From positions 1 through 22,556 of the forward strand of contig UQJU01000021.1 in the NCBI GenBank assembly GCA_900541355.1: a stretch of DNA of 22,556 nt. Direction: 5' to 3'. Every line of letters begins with the position of its first letter. Position 1 is the stretch's first letter. Position numbers and translations under genes: made by a program. Source of the DNA: Candidatus Avelusimicrobium fimicolum (GTDB lineage: Bacteria; Elusimicrobiota; Elusimicrobia; Elusimicrobiales; Elusimicrobiaceae). Below are positions 6,293 to 14,199 of the stretch, piece by piece. Under the pieces are notes generated by a model, which worked only from the letters and a program-made list of their open reading frames with translations, ran no database searches and was not told where the DNA came from.

Positions 6293-8032
6293 TTACTTCA
6301 CCCAAAAGGTCGTCATCAGGTTAATTAATTCCTTATCTTTTTTATCCGGCGAGTTCAGCGGAAAAACAAGTTTTTCTTTTTCGGTGGTTACAACCGCATA
6401 ATCTTCTTTGATGTCAAAAATACTGCGTTTGACTTTGGTGTCAAACAAACTGTGCCCGAAAAATCCGCTTGGCGGCTCTACCTGTAATAAGTCCAGCACC
6501 GTGGGTGCAATATCCAGTTGGGAAATTAATTTGTTATCCGCCAGAGGGGCTTTAATCGGCGTTTTGGTAATGATGATAAACGGCAGATTATCAAATTCGG
6601 ATTGATACGGTTTAAACAGTTTGTTTGTAGGCGTATTAGAGTAGGACGGGTGGTCCGCCGTTACTAAAACGAGTGTGTTTTCGTCAAACAGCCCCCGCTT
6701 GTTTAAATCTGCCAAAAAGTGCTCTACGTCCTGCCCGAACCGGGCAAAGGCGCGCGGCAAGGTGGGAATATTATAAAATTCCGCATCAATTTCCTCATAT
6801 TCCTGCCCCAAATAATCTAACCGTCCCAGCGGAACGTGTGAATCTACGGTAAGGAGCGTCATAAAAAGAGGTTCTTTTTGGTGGTTTTGCAAATATTCGC
6901 CTGCATACTTAAAAAGTTGGCGGTCCGTTAAGCCCCACCAATCAATATATTCTTTGTATTCGGGGCGCGTTTCAAAATAAGTAGCACCGATTACTTCGTC
7001 AAAGCCGGCTTGTTTGAACAAAATATTTTCGTCCATATAGGTTTCGTTGGCGCCGCGCAAAAAGGCCGTATGAAACCCCTGTTTTTTAAGTTCTTTTACA
7101 AAGGAAACGGGGTAGCCGTTTTCGTATGACAGTTGCGCATACGGATGCGAGGTAAAAATGACCGTAAGGCCATAGAGTGTGGAGAGCGTAACGTGCTGCA
7201 ACGAGGCCGACGGATAGACGGTCATCAGCCGGTCCAAAGGCGCGCTTGCCTGAGGGGGAATGTTAGCATTGACACGGTACAAATATTTATTGGAAAGCGA
7301 CTCTGATGCAATCAAAACAACCCGCGTATATTTTTTCCCTACACGCGTATTTTTAGCCGAAAAAACATTGTATTTTTTTGCAAGTTGCGCTACCGGGGCA
7401 GGCAAATTTTTCTCCAAACGTGCATCCGGGCGGTTGGCAAGTACGGCATTAACCGTATAAACAACCGACGGCGGAACCAGATACGCGGTATAGAAATTAT
7501 CGGGCTGCGGGAGTAATTTAAGCGGATTTGCGGCATATAACAGCACAAGACCCAACAGACACACAGTTAAGCGGGTAAAGGCCGTTTTGCGCGCGGCGGG
7601 ATGAAAATACCTTTTGGCGGCAAAAATACAAAAAGATGCCAATACGGCAAAGTAGGAGATGACGCGCCAATCTTTTAAAAAATCATAATCGCCGCCCTCC
7701 ATTGTATTTAGGTATTTGGCTCCGAACCGTTCTTTAAAATACCACAGCAAAATAAGGTCTGCGGTCATTGTTAAATAATATAAGAACGCTACACTCGCCA
7801 ATACCCACTTGTTTTTTACGCCCAACAGGTGCAAAAGGGACAACAGCGCGCCTAAAAATAAAAATTCACACACCAGTTTAATGCTTTCCAATGCCAGCAA
7901 ATTAGCCGTTGTCAGCCGGGCCAGTTGGTTTAAACCAAACGCACCTAACAGAAGCGCGGGTATTGATAAGCAAAGCAGCAGTTTCCAGTCATTTTTAAAA
8001 GGGGAAAAAAGGTATTTTTTTATTACGTCCAT
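6293..8032 (-). CDS. Membrane sulfatase-fold transferase (LTA synthase / phosphoethanolamine transferase-like)
   Basis: The product is about 579 residues, with five N-terminal membrane helices (about 18-35, 53-70, 76-98, 125-140, 153-167) and then a large extracytoplasmic alkaline-phosphatase-superfamily domain. Visible motifs are VVLIASESLS (metal-binding Glu244), HVTLSTLYGL (Thr282 or Thr285 as candidate nucleophile), TVDSHVPLG (His399), and LVTADHP near the C-terminal third (metal-binding Asp/His). This is the architecture of EptA/OpgE and LtaS-type enzymes, which move phosphoethanolamine or phosphoglycerol onto envelope glycans or lipid A; the donor and acceptor here are unknown. The frame stays open to 8224, but that extension would run into thrS. 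I choose ATG 8030-8032, which begins MDVIKKYLF just before the first helix. It is divergent from thrS. Confidence 0.88.
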   Translation of the reverse strand: MDVIKKYLFSPFKNDWKLLLCLSIPALLLGAFGLNQLARLTTANLLALESIKLVCEFLFLGALLSLLHLLGVKNKWVLASVAFLYYLTMTADLILLWYFKERFGAKYLNTMEGGDYDFLKDWRVISYFAVLASFCIFAAKRYFHPAARKTAFTRLTVCLLGLVLLYAANPLKLLPQPDNFYTAYLVPPSVVYTVNAVLANRPDARLEKNLPAPVAQLAKKYNVFSAKNTRVGKKYTRVVLIASESLSNKYLYRVNANIPPQASAPLDRLMTVYPSASLQHVTLSTLYGLTVIFTSHPYAQLSYENGYPVSFVKELKKQGFHTAFLRGANETYMDENILFKQAGFDEVIGATYFETRPEYKEYIDWWGLTDRQLFKYAGEYLQNHQKEPLFMTLLTVDSHVPLGRLDYLGQEYEEIDAEFYNIPTLPRAFARFGQDVEHFLADLNKRGLFDENTLVLVTADHPSYSNTPTNKLFKPYQSEFDNLPFIIITKTPIKAPLADNKLISQLDIAPTVLDLLQVEPPSGFFGHSLFDTKVKRSIFDIKEDYAVVTTEKEKLVFPLNSPDKKDKELINLMTTFWVK

Positions 8033-8058
8033 ATTCGTTCGGGTTCCTCGCAATTTGA

Positions 8059-8071
8059 TATAATTATTATA
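8059..8071. promoter_or_regulatory. Abutting divergent -10 boxes for thrS and the membrane transferase
   Basis: A plus-strand TATAAT at 8059-8064 and a minus-strand TATAAT (complement of 8066-8071) lie one base apart in the 55-base divergent gap. No good -35 is visible for either. If both are real, polymerase can occupy only one at a time. Confidence 0.45.
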
Positions 8072-8087
8072 TCTTAATTGAGGACCT

Positions 8088-9890
8088 TTGGCTTCTGGCC
8101 CGGTCGTTGTGGCCGGCAGAACCATAGCGCAAACCAGTATGGAAAATAACGACTTACAAATTAAGCGCCACTCCTGCGCGCACGTAATGGCGCAAGCGGT
8201 GCAGCAGTTGTTCCCCGGTACCAAATTAGGTATCGGCCCGGCTATTGAAAACGGCTTTTATTACGATTTTGATTGCCCCCACCAGTTCGTGCCCGAAGAT
8301 TTAAAGGCTATTGAAACCAAGATGAAGGAAATCATCAAGGCCCGCCAGCCCTTTGAACGCAAGGAAATGAGCAAGGCGGAAGCCAAAGCCTTTTTTGAAA
8401 AACGCGGCGAAACATACAAGTTGGAACTTTTGGAAGAACTTCCGGACGGCGAAATTACCGTCTATGTAAACGGCGACTATGCCGACCTGTGCCGCGGCCC
8501 GCACGTGGAACACACGGGTAAAATTAACAGTTTTAAACTTACTACTATTGCCGGTGCATATTGGCGCGGGGACGAAAAACGCCCTATGCTCCAACGCATC
8601 TACGGTTTGTGCTTTAACACGAAGGACGAACTGAATGCTTATGTAAAGCAGCAGGAAGAAGCCGCCAAACGCGACCACCGCAAACTGGGGCCGGAACTGG
8701 ATTTGTTCAGTATTAACGACCACGTCGGCCCGGGATTGATTTTAATGCACCCCAAGGGCGGTATGTTGCGCAAGATTTTGGAGGACTGGATTAAGGAACA
8801 GAACTTGAAACGCGGCTATGACTTGGTGGTCAGCCCGCATATTGCGCGCCTGCATTTGTTTGAAATCAGCGGGCACGCCGGATTCTATTCCGACAGTATG
8901 TTCCACCCGATGGAAGTGGACGGTGAAAAATACCAAATTAAACCGATGAACTGCCCGTTCCACGTAGAAATCTATAATACCCATTTAAGAAGTTACCGCG
9001 ACTTGCCGTTGCGCTTTTCCGAATTGGGAACGGTGTACCGCTACGAACGTTCCGGTGCCTTGCACGGCTTGTTGCGTGTGCGCGGGTTTACGCAGGACGA
9101 TGCTCATATCTTCTGCACGCCCGAACAGGTGGAAGACGAAGTAAAACAATGTTTTGAATTTGCTATGCACATCTTCAAAACATTTGGCTTTGAAAAATAC
9201 GCTGTGGAACTTTCCACCCGCGACCCCGAACACCCGGAACATTTCACGGGTGATGTGGCCGATTGGGAACGCGCCGAAAATGCTTTGAAGCACGTTTTGG
9301 AAACGAATAATATCCCTTATACCACCCACGCGGGCGAAGCCGCCTTCTACGGCCCCAAAATTGATATTAAGGTTATGGACGCCATTGGCCGCTTGTGGCA
9401 GTTGTCCACGATTCAGTTTGACTTCAATCTGCCCCAACGCTTTAATTTGGAATATGTGGCCCCGGAAGGCCGCAAACGCCCGATTATGGTTCACCGCGCA
9501 ATGTTCGGCTCTATTGAACGCTTTACCGGTGTGATTATTGAGCATTATGCTGGGTGGTTCCCGCTCTGGCTGGCCCCGGTGCAGATTACACTCTTAACGC
9601 TGACCGACGACCAAATTCCGTTCGCCAAAGAAGTTGCCGCCAAAATGCGAGAAGCAGGCCTGCGCCCCGAACTGGATATTAGACCCGAAAAACTGGGCCT
9701 GAAAATCCGCGAAGCGCATATGCAGCGTATCCCGTACACCGCCATTATCGGTGCGAAGGAAGCGGCGGAGGGCAAGTTGACTGTCCGCTTGAAAGGCGGC
9801 GAAAATACGCAGCCCTTGCCGGTGGACGAAGTAATCGCCAAAATGCAAGAGGAAGTAAAATCGTACAGTTTGACGAACTTACTGAAATAA
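8088..9890 (+). CDS. thrS: Threonine-tRNA ligase lacking the TGS domain
   Basis: ThrRS charges tRNA-Thr in the cytoplasm. With a TTG start at 8088 it has 600 residues. The editing/SAD domain carries HSCAH (28-32) and CRGPH (135-139). The class II core shows zinc ligands Cys289 (MNCPFH), His340 (DDAHIF) and His469 (MVHRAMFGS), motif 2 around YRYERSGALHGLLRVRGF, and motif 3 at GSIERFTGVIIEH. The C-terminal anticodon-binding domain follows (WLAPVQITLLTL onward). The usual N-terminal TGS domain is absent: editing-domain sequence starts almost at once. The start is uncertain. TTG 8088 has GAGG at 8080-8083, follows a promoter-like TATAAT and opens GC-rich sequence. ATG 8139 (583 residues) has no Shine-Dalgarno but fits the conserved region better. 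Confidence 0.95.
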   Translation: MASGPVVVAGRTIAQTSMENNDLQIKRHSCAHVMAQAVQQLFPGTKLGIGPAIENGFYYDFDCPHQFVPEDLKAIETKMKEIIKARQPFERKEMSKAEAKAFFEKRGETYKLELLEELPDGEITVYVNGDYADLCRGPHVEHTGKINSFKLTTIAGAYWRGDEKRPMLQRIYGLCFNTKDELNAYVKQQEEAAKRDHRKLGPELDLFSINDHVGPGLILMHPKGGMLRKILEDWIKEQNLKRGYDLVVSPHIARLHLFEISGHAGFYSDSMFHPMEVDGEKYQIKPMNCPFHVEIYNTHLRSYRDLPLRFSELGTVYRYERSGALHGLLRVRGFTQDDAHIFCTPEQVEDEVKQCFEFAMHIFKTFGFEKYAVELSTRDPEHPEHFTGDVADWERAENALKHVLETNNIPYTTHAGEAAFYGPKIDIKVMDAIGRLWQLSTIQFDFNLPQRFNLEYVAPEGRKRPIMVHRAMFGSIERFTGVIIEHYAGWFPLWLAPVQITLLTLTDDQIPFAKEVAAKMREAGLRPELDIRPEKLGLKIREAHMQRIPYTAIIGAKEAAEGKLTVRLKGGENTQPLPVDEVIAKMQEEVKSYSLTNLLK

Positions 9891-9916
9891 CCTTGTATTT
9901 GTCAACCAATACAAAA

Positions 9917-9944
9917 GCCCCGGGTTTTATTGCCCGGGGTTTTT
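9917..9944 (+). terminator. Terminator of thrS
   Basis: CCCCGGG (9918-9924) pairs with CCCGGGG (9933-9939), followed by TTTTT. Confidence 0.8.
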
Positions 9945-9957
9945 CTTGTAAGGGAGG

Positions 9958-9986
9958 TTGTCTTTTCGTCGTATTTTTGATACAGT
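9958..9986 (+). promoter_or_regulatory. Probable promoter of the GT2/GT-C pair
   Basis: TTGTCT at 9958-9963 and TACAGT at 9981-9986 have a 17-base spacer. A Shine-Dalgarno AGAGGGG (9999-10005) precedes the ATG at 10014. Confidence 0.4.
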
Positions 9987-10013
9987 AACATAGATATCAG
10001 AGGGGAACTTAAA

Positions 10014-10718
10014 ATGAACGGTGCAATATTTAGTGTGGTAATTCCGTGTTTGAATGAGGCCCCTTCTTTGCAGGTGTGTTTAATTGAAATCCGCCAAGCG
10101 GCTGATGCACTAAATCTGCCTTACGAAATTGTAGTGGCAGACAATAATTCTACTGACGATAGCGCCCGTATTGCACGCGAATACGGCGCGCGTGTGGTGT
10201 CCGTAGCCAGGCGCGGTTATGGTTCTGCGCTTCATGCGGGTATTTTGGCGGCACGCGGGCAGGTTGTTGTATTTGCTGATGCCGACGGCTCTTATCCGTT
10301 TTGCGACTTGGCCCGTTTTCTTACTCCGGTCCTTAATAACCAGGCTGATATAGTGTTGGGAAACCGTTTAAATAATACTTTGCAAAAAGATGCGATGCCG
10401 TGGCTTAACCGTTGGTTTGGTACGCCCTTTTTGTCCTTTGTTCTGCGGACATTATATCCCATTTCCGTGTATGATTGTAACGGCGGTATGCGGGCGGTCA
10501 AGCGCAGTTTGTATGACGACTTACACCTAAAACAGCCGGGGATGGAATTCGCCAGCGAAATGCTTTTGCGTGCGGGGAAAAAGAACTGGCGCTATGTAGA
10601 GATTCCTATTTCTCTACGTCCTGCGCATCCTTCGCACAAGCCCCATTTGCGGCCGTTTAGGGACGGTTTCCGTCATTTATTTACTTTGCTTAAATATAGG
10701 CTTTTTGATGAAAATTAA
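10014..10718 (+). CDS. Family 2 glycosyltransferase (polyprenyl-phosphate sugar synthase-like)
   Basis: This 234-residue GT-A enzyme has SVVIPCLNEA (7-16), IVVADNNSTDDS (39-50), a RRGYGSALHAGI loop and the nucleotide/metal motif FADADGSYP (DxD at Asp89-Asp91). YDCNGGMRAVKR lies in the acceptor region. It has no C-terminal membrane helices, as in DPM1-like enzymes that make dolichyl- or undecaprenyl-phosphate sugars from a nucleotide sugar. The next gene overlaps its end by 11 bases and encodes a GT-C-like membrane protein, the usual consumer of lipid-linked sugars. The dolichyl-phosphate-mannose-synthase-like role is therefore inference from fold and context; the GT2 family call is firm. Confidence 0.9.
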   Translation: MNGAIFSVVIPCLNEAPSLQVCLIEIRQAADALNLPYEIVVADNNSTDDSARIAREYGARVVSVARRGYGSALHAGILAARGQVVVFADADGSYPFCDLARFLTPVLNNQADIVLGNRLNNTLQKDAMPWLNRWFGTPFLSFVLRTLYPISVYDCNGGMRAVKRSLYDDLHLKQPGMEFASEMLLRAGKKNWRYVEIPISLRPAHPSHKPHLRPFRDGFRHLFTLLKYRLFDEN

Positions 10719-12321
10719 ATTGTTTGTCTGTGCGTTATTCCTGCCGCTTCTGTTGATGGCGGCAGGTGGCTTGTTTAGTGTGTATGTGGGGCAAGATGTA
10801 AATTGGGATTTGCTTAATTATCATTTGTATAATCCCTTTGCCTTTTTACACGGAAAAATCGGACAGGACTTTATGGGCGCAGGAGTCCACTCCTGTTTGA
10901 ACCCGCTTCCGGATATTTATTTTTATTTCCTTTTTAAATTCTTTTTTAATTATCCGCGCCTGATAGCCTTTTTTATGGGCGTGCCCTATGGCCTTTTGGT
11001 TTGGGCGGTATATCTTTTAAGCAAGGAAATTTTTGCCAAAACAACCTATCCGCGCGCCTTGTCTGTGGCTGCGGCCGCTATCGGTGTAACGGCGGTGGGT
11101 GTAGTATCCCAAATAGGAATAACGACAAACGAAATTCCGCTGGCTATTTTAAATATATGGGCCTTATGGTTAGTGGTACGTTTTATACGAGGCAAATCTT
11201 CCGTTCGCGGCATATATGCGGCGGCCTTTCTGTCCGGGTTGGCTGCGGGGTTAAAACTGACAGCCGTTCCATATTGTTTGGCCCTTTTTGCCGCTTTACT
11301 TATGTGCCGCAAACAATTCGTTCTTCCCATTAAAACCATATTGTTATTTGCCCTCTGTGGCGCGGCGGGTTTTTTGTTGGCGGACGGATATTTTTTGTGG
11401 AAATGGTACTCCCTGTATGGAAATCCGGTTTTCCCGTATTACAACCAAATTTTTCACTCGCCGTATTTTGACCCTATTTTTGTAACGGAAACGCGCTTTT
11501 TTCCAAAGACACTTTTACAATGGATATTTTATCCTTTTTATTGGGCTTTTTCGCCAAACGCGCTGGTAAGCGAAATTCCCCTTCAAGATATGCGTTTCTC
11601 TGTGCTTTTTGTGGCCCTGTTTATTGGGGCTATTCTGGCTGTTTTTCGCCGGTTAAAAACGCTTGGAGAGCGGGCCTTTTTGGCTGTTGCGGTTTATTTT
11701 GTGGTAGGGTATATTTTATGGCTCATCCAATTTTCCATTTTGCGTTATGCGGCGGTGTTGGAGGTGTTGAGTGGCATTTTGTTGGTCGGGGTGATTTACC
11801 GTTTTGTTCAAACCCGGTGGTGTCTGTATGGGTCTTGGCTTCTTTTTTCTTTGTTGGTGTTTTGGTACGAAGCACCCGATTGGCGGCACGAGGATTATTT
11901 TGACCAAGCCGTAGTGTTTGACAAAAAACCGCAGGTGGAGGATAATTCCTTGGTGTTTTTTATGCACTTGCCGTCAGCATATTTGGCCCCGCTGTTAAAC
12001 CCTAAGGCTACCTATATGGGCGGCTTTTTATACCACCCTGAAGATTACCCGCCCCACGAACAGCAGCGTGCCGAAAAACGCAATAATATACAGCCGCAGT
12101 ATTTGCGATATCACTTTGAAGAAGCCCAACGCCAAAAAATTGCCGCGCATAAGGGGCCTATTTATTTGATATCTATTGATTGGCTGGAACTCGTCAACGA
12201 TAACGCGCTCAAACGCTTTGGGCTGAAAGGGCAGTTGGAAAATTGCACGCCTTTTATGACCAACTGGACAATTTACTCTCCCCGGTTGGCTATTTGCCGG
12301 GTGGAAAAGCGGACAGAGTAG
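10708..12321 (+). CDS. Multi-pass membrane protein, probable GT-C glycosyltransferase
   Basis: The product is 537 residues with about 10-12 membrane helices across residues 4-400, followed by a soluble region of about 130 residues. The first extracytoplasmic loop contains GQDVNWDLLNYHLYNPFAF; acidic residues there, with the DxxNYH pattern, are typical of GT-C enzymes that take sugars from polyprenyl-phosphate carriers. The C-terminal part is unremarkable apart from an Asp/Trp/Glu-rich stretch. ATG 10708 is used; a TTG three bases earlier is possible. It overlaps the GT2 gene by 11 bases, so translation is likely coupled, and the pair would form a make-and-transfer module for envelope glycan. 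The GT-C assignment rests on topology and the first loop, not on a full motif set. Confidence 0.75.
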   Translation: MKIKLFVCALFLPLLLMAAGGLFSVYVGQDVNWDLLNYHLYNPFAFLHGKIGQDFMGAGVHSCLNPLPDIYFYFLFKFFFNYPRLIAFFMGVPYGLLVWAVYLLSKEIFAKTTYPRALSVAAAAIGVTAVGVVSQIGITTNEIPLAILNIWALWLVVRFIRGKSSVRGIYAAAFLSGLAAGLKLTAVPYCLALFAALLMCRKQFVLPIKTILLFALCGAAGFLLADGYFLWKWYSLYGNPVFPYYNQIFHSPYFDPIFVTETRFFPKTLLQWIFYPFYWAFSPNALVSEIPLQDMRFSVLFVALFIGAILAVFRRLKTLGERAFLAVAVYFVVGYILWLIQFSILRYAAVLEVLSGILLVGVIYRFVQTRWCLYGSWLLFSLLVFWYEAPDWRHEDYFDQAVVFDKKPQVEDNSLVFFMHLPSAYLAPLLNPKATYMGGFLYHPEDYPPHEQQRAEKRNNIQPQYLRYHFEEAQRQKIAAHKGPIYLISIDWLELVNDNALKRFGLKGQLENCTPFMTNWTIYSPRLAICRVEKRTE

Positions 12322-12329
12322 TTTTTGTG

Positions 12330-12344
12330 TATAATACAAGTATG
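12330..12344 (+). promoter_or_regulatory. -10 box directly before nagZ (leaderless-type)
   Basis: TATAAT at 12330-12335 ends six bases before the ATG at 12342. No Shine-Dalgarno is present. A transcript starting about seven bases after the box would begin at or next to the A of ATG. No convincing -35 is seen. Confidence 0.5.
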
Positions 12345-14039
12345 AAAAAACATCTCTTTTTATGCCTGGTGTTTTCCTTTACGGCTACCGCGTGGGGAAA
12401 CCCGGTGCCGACGGTGGACGATTTGTCTTTGCGCGAGCAAGTGGGCCAAACCATTATGCCCCGCGTGCTGATAGGCGAACAAAAGGCCTTTAAACAGGCT
12501 GTGCTAAATGGCGAAGTTACAGGTTTTTTTATTAAAGCCAAAGAAGGCGCCGTTACGCAACCCCAAATCACCGCTAAAAATCAGGCGCGTTTTATTGCCC
12601 GCCAACGGAAACGGTTGGAAAAAACTATCAAGGACTTAAATAAATGGGCATCTAAAAGCCCGCATAAAATTCCCCTTTTATTAGCCGTAGATTACGAGGG
12701 CGGAACGGTTACTTCGCCGATGTTTATGGGACTAAAACAAATGCCGTCCAATATGCTTTTGGCGGCTTCCGGTGATGAGAAAGTAGTCGCGGATATGTAC
12801 ATCGCACAGGCTAAAGAAATTTTGTTATCCGGGGCCAATACGGCATTAGGCCCGGTTACGGACGTTAATTCAAACCCGCTTAATCCCATTATCCAAACAC
12901 GCTCGTTTGGGGATAATTCCGCTGATGTCGGGCGTTTTTCCAGGGCGGCTTCTCGCGCACTTGAAAATAACGGCGTGCCGTCTTTTATCAAGCATTTTCC
13001 GGGGCACGGGGATACGTCGTCCGATTCCCATTACGAGCAGCCCGTAACGGCTCTGCCCGCGGAAGAACTGTGGCAAGCACATATTTCCGCCTTTCAGCCT
13101 GCTATCACGGCAGGCGGCACAGGGGTATTAAGTGCGCACGTCGTCTATCCGGCCCTGGATGACGAAAACACCGCTTCTTTTTCTTCCAAAATTTTAAAGG
13201 GCCTTTTGCGCGGGAAAATGGGCTTTAAAGGCATTATCGCCACGGACGGGCTGGATATGGGCGCGGTAAAGGGCGTAGGCGTGGAGGAAATTGTCCGCCG
13301 GGCGTATGGGGCGGGGAATAATTTGCTGTTGTTAAGCGGGGATATCCGCGATGTAAAAACCGCCCGCACTTATCCGGGCCGCGCCGCAGATTATGTGGAA
13401 TATACGCAACTGGCGGCGGAGCCTGCGGTGTCCGCCGGATTTGTGCGCGAATCGGCAGAGAAAATTTTGAAATTAAAGGAACGCTTGGGGCTGTTTGAAA
13501 GCCGTGCTTTTGCAACGGAAACAGGCTTTGACAAGGCCGCCAAACAGGCCGCCGAAGCCGGAGTAACCTTAGTGCGCGATACGCAAAATTTGCTTCCGCT
13601 TAAAGACAAAAAAGTTTGCGCGGTGCTGTTTGCAGACGGTATTTTTAGTTTGCAGTTGCGTGCGTTTACGGATACGCTTTCCAATCATTTGCCGCAAGTA
13701 AATGCGGTATATTCCCCGCGCACACCGGGAAAGGCTGACGAACAGGCGGCCCGTGCGTGTATGGCGGGGGCTGATGTTACGGTGTTGGGGACCAGCCGGA
13801 CGAGCGTAATGGACCAAAAGCAGTATGCCTTGGTGCAGGACCTCTTGAAGCAGGCTGAACAAAATAATCAGCCGGCGGTGCTTGTTTCTCTCTTAAACCC
13901 GTACGAAATTGCTCTCTATCCGCAGGCCAAAACCGTTTTAGCCTTGTACGGCCCTACGGCAGACACCGTGAGAATTGCGGCTGAAATTTTGCTTGGGTTG
14001 CGCCCGGCCAAAGGTCATTTGCCCATTAAGTTAAAATAA
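12342..14039 (+). CDS. nagZ: Exported GH3 beta-N-acetylglucosaminidase (NagZ type)
   Basis: The product is 565 residues and starts with a signal peptide (MKKHLFLCLVFSFTATAWG, cut near 19/20). The GH3 barrel follows with AVDYEGG (115-121), TRSFGDN, KHFPGHGD (217-224), the acid/base dyad DSH (Asp228-His230), and the nucleophile in ATDGLDMGAV (Asp302). The KHFPGHGDT...DSH loop is diagnostic of NagZ-like hexosaminidases that cleave GlcNAc from MurNAc in murein fragments. A second GH3 C-terminal domain (about 395-565, VTLVRDTQNLLPL) makes it the long, two-domain, secreted form as in Bacillus rather than the short cytoplasmic enterobacterial one. Open frame continues upstream to 12243 inside the previous gene, but ATG 12342 with its signal peptide is clearly the start. 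A MurP-like PTS lies nearby. Confidence 0.92.
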   Translation: MKKHLFLCLVFSFTATAWGNPVPTVDDLSLREQVGQTIMPRVLIGEQKAFKQAVLNGEVTGFFIKAKEGAVTQPQITAKNQARFIARQRKRLEKTIKDLNKWASKSPHKIPLLLAVDYEGGTVTSPMFMGLKQMPSNMLLAASGDEKVVADMYIAQAKEILLSGANTALGPVTDVNSNPLNPIIQTRSFGDNSADVGRFSRAASRALENNGVPSFIKHFPGHGDTSSDSHYEQPVTALPAEELWQAHISAFQPAITAGGTGVLSAHVVYPALDDENTASFSSKILKGLLRGKMGFKGIIATDGLDMGAVKGVGVEEIVRRAYGAGNNLLLLSGDIRDVKTARTYPGRAADYVEYTQLAAEPAVSAGFVRESAEKILKLKERLGLFESRAFATETGFDKAAKQAAEAGVTLVRDTQNLLPLKDKKVCAVLFADGIFSLQLRAFTDTLSNHLPQVNAVYSPRTPGKADEQAARACMAGADVTVLGTSRTSVMDQKQYALVQDLLKQAEQNNQPAVLVSLLNPYEIALYPQAKTVLALYGPTADTVRIAAEILLGLRPAKGHLPIKLK

Positions 14040-14054
14040 CGGAAATCTTTTGAT

Positions 14055-14085
14055 AACCCCGGGGCGTTCCGTTCCGGGGTTTATG
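14055..14085 (+). terminator. Hairpin after nagZ
   Basis: AACCCCGG (14055-14062) pairs with CCGGGGTT (14074-14081). The T-tract after it (TTTATGTT) is weak. It separates nagZ from the next gene. Confidence 0.55.
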
Positions 14086-14108
14086 TTGTTATAAGAATGT
14101 GCGGAAAA

Positions 14109-14153
14109 CCGGAACCGCACTGGGGGCTTATCACATACTAGCGGTTCATCCGG
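14109..14153. other. Imperfect inverted repeat upstream of the carbonic anhydrase gene
   Basis: CCGGAACCGC (14109-14118) pairs with GCGGTT (14141-14146) and, after a CAT bulge, CCGG (14150-14153). It lies in the 157-base gap between nagZ and the next gene, upstream of the likely -10, so it could be an operator or a leftover hairpin. Its role is unknown. Confidence 0.35.
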
Positions 14154-14181
14154 GTTTGCCTCCCGCAGGGCGTTTTTAAAC

Positions 14182-14199
14182 TGCTACAATATAAGTATG
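14182..14199 (+). promoter_or_regulatory. Extended -10 box directly before the carbonic anhydrase gene
   Basis: TGC followed by TACAAT (14185-14190) forms an extended -10. The ATG at 14197 follows exactly six bases later, with no Shine-Dalgarno. This suggests a leaderless transcript. Confidence 0.5.

Noticed and set aside
8033..8224. 64-residue N-terminal extension of the membrane transferase
   Set aside because: It would overlap the thrS start and both -10 boxes, and the extension has no sensible leader. ATG 8032 precedes the first helix directly.
8301..9545. Long antisense open frames across thrS, and similar ones across secD at 3634-4680
   Set aside because: They mirror the codon pattern of strongly conserved genes, have no ribosome sites or domains, and give His/Phe/Asn-rich products typical of antisense shadows.
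12243..12341. 33-residue N-terminal extension of NagZ
   Set aside because: It lies inside the GT-C coding region in another frame and would bury the clear signal peptide that starts at 12342.
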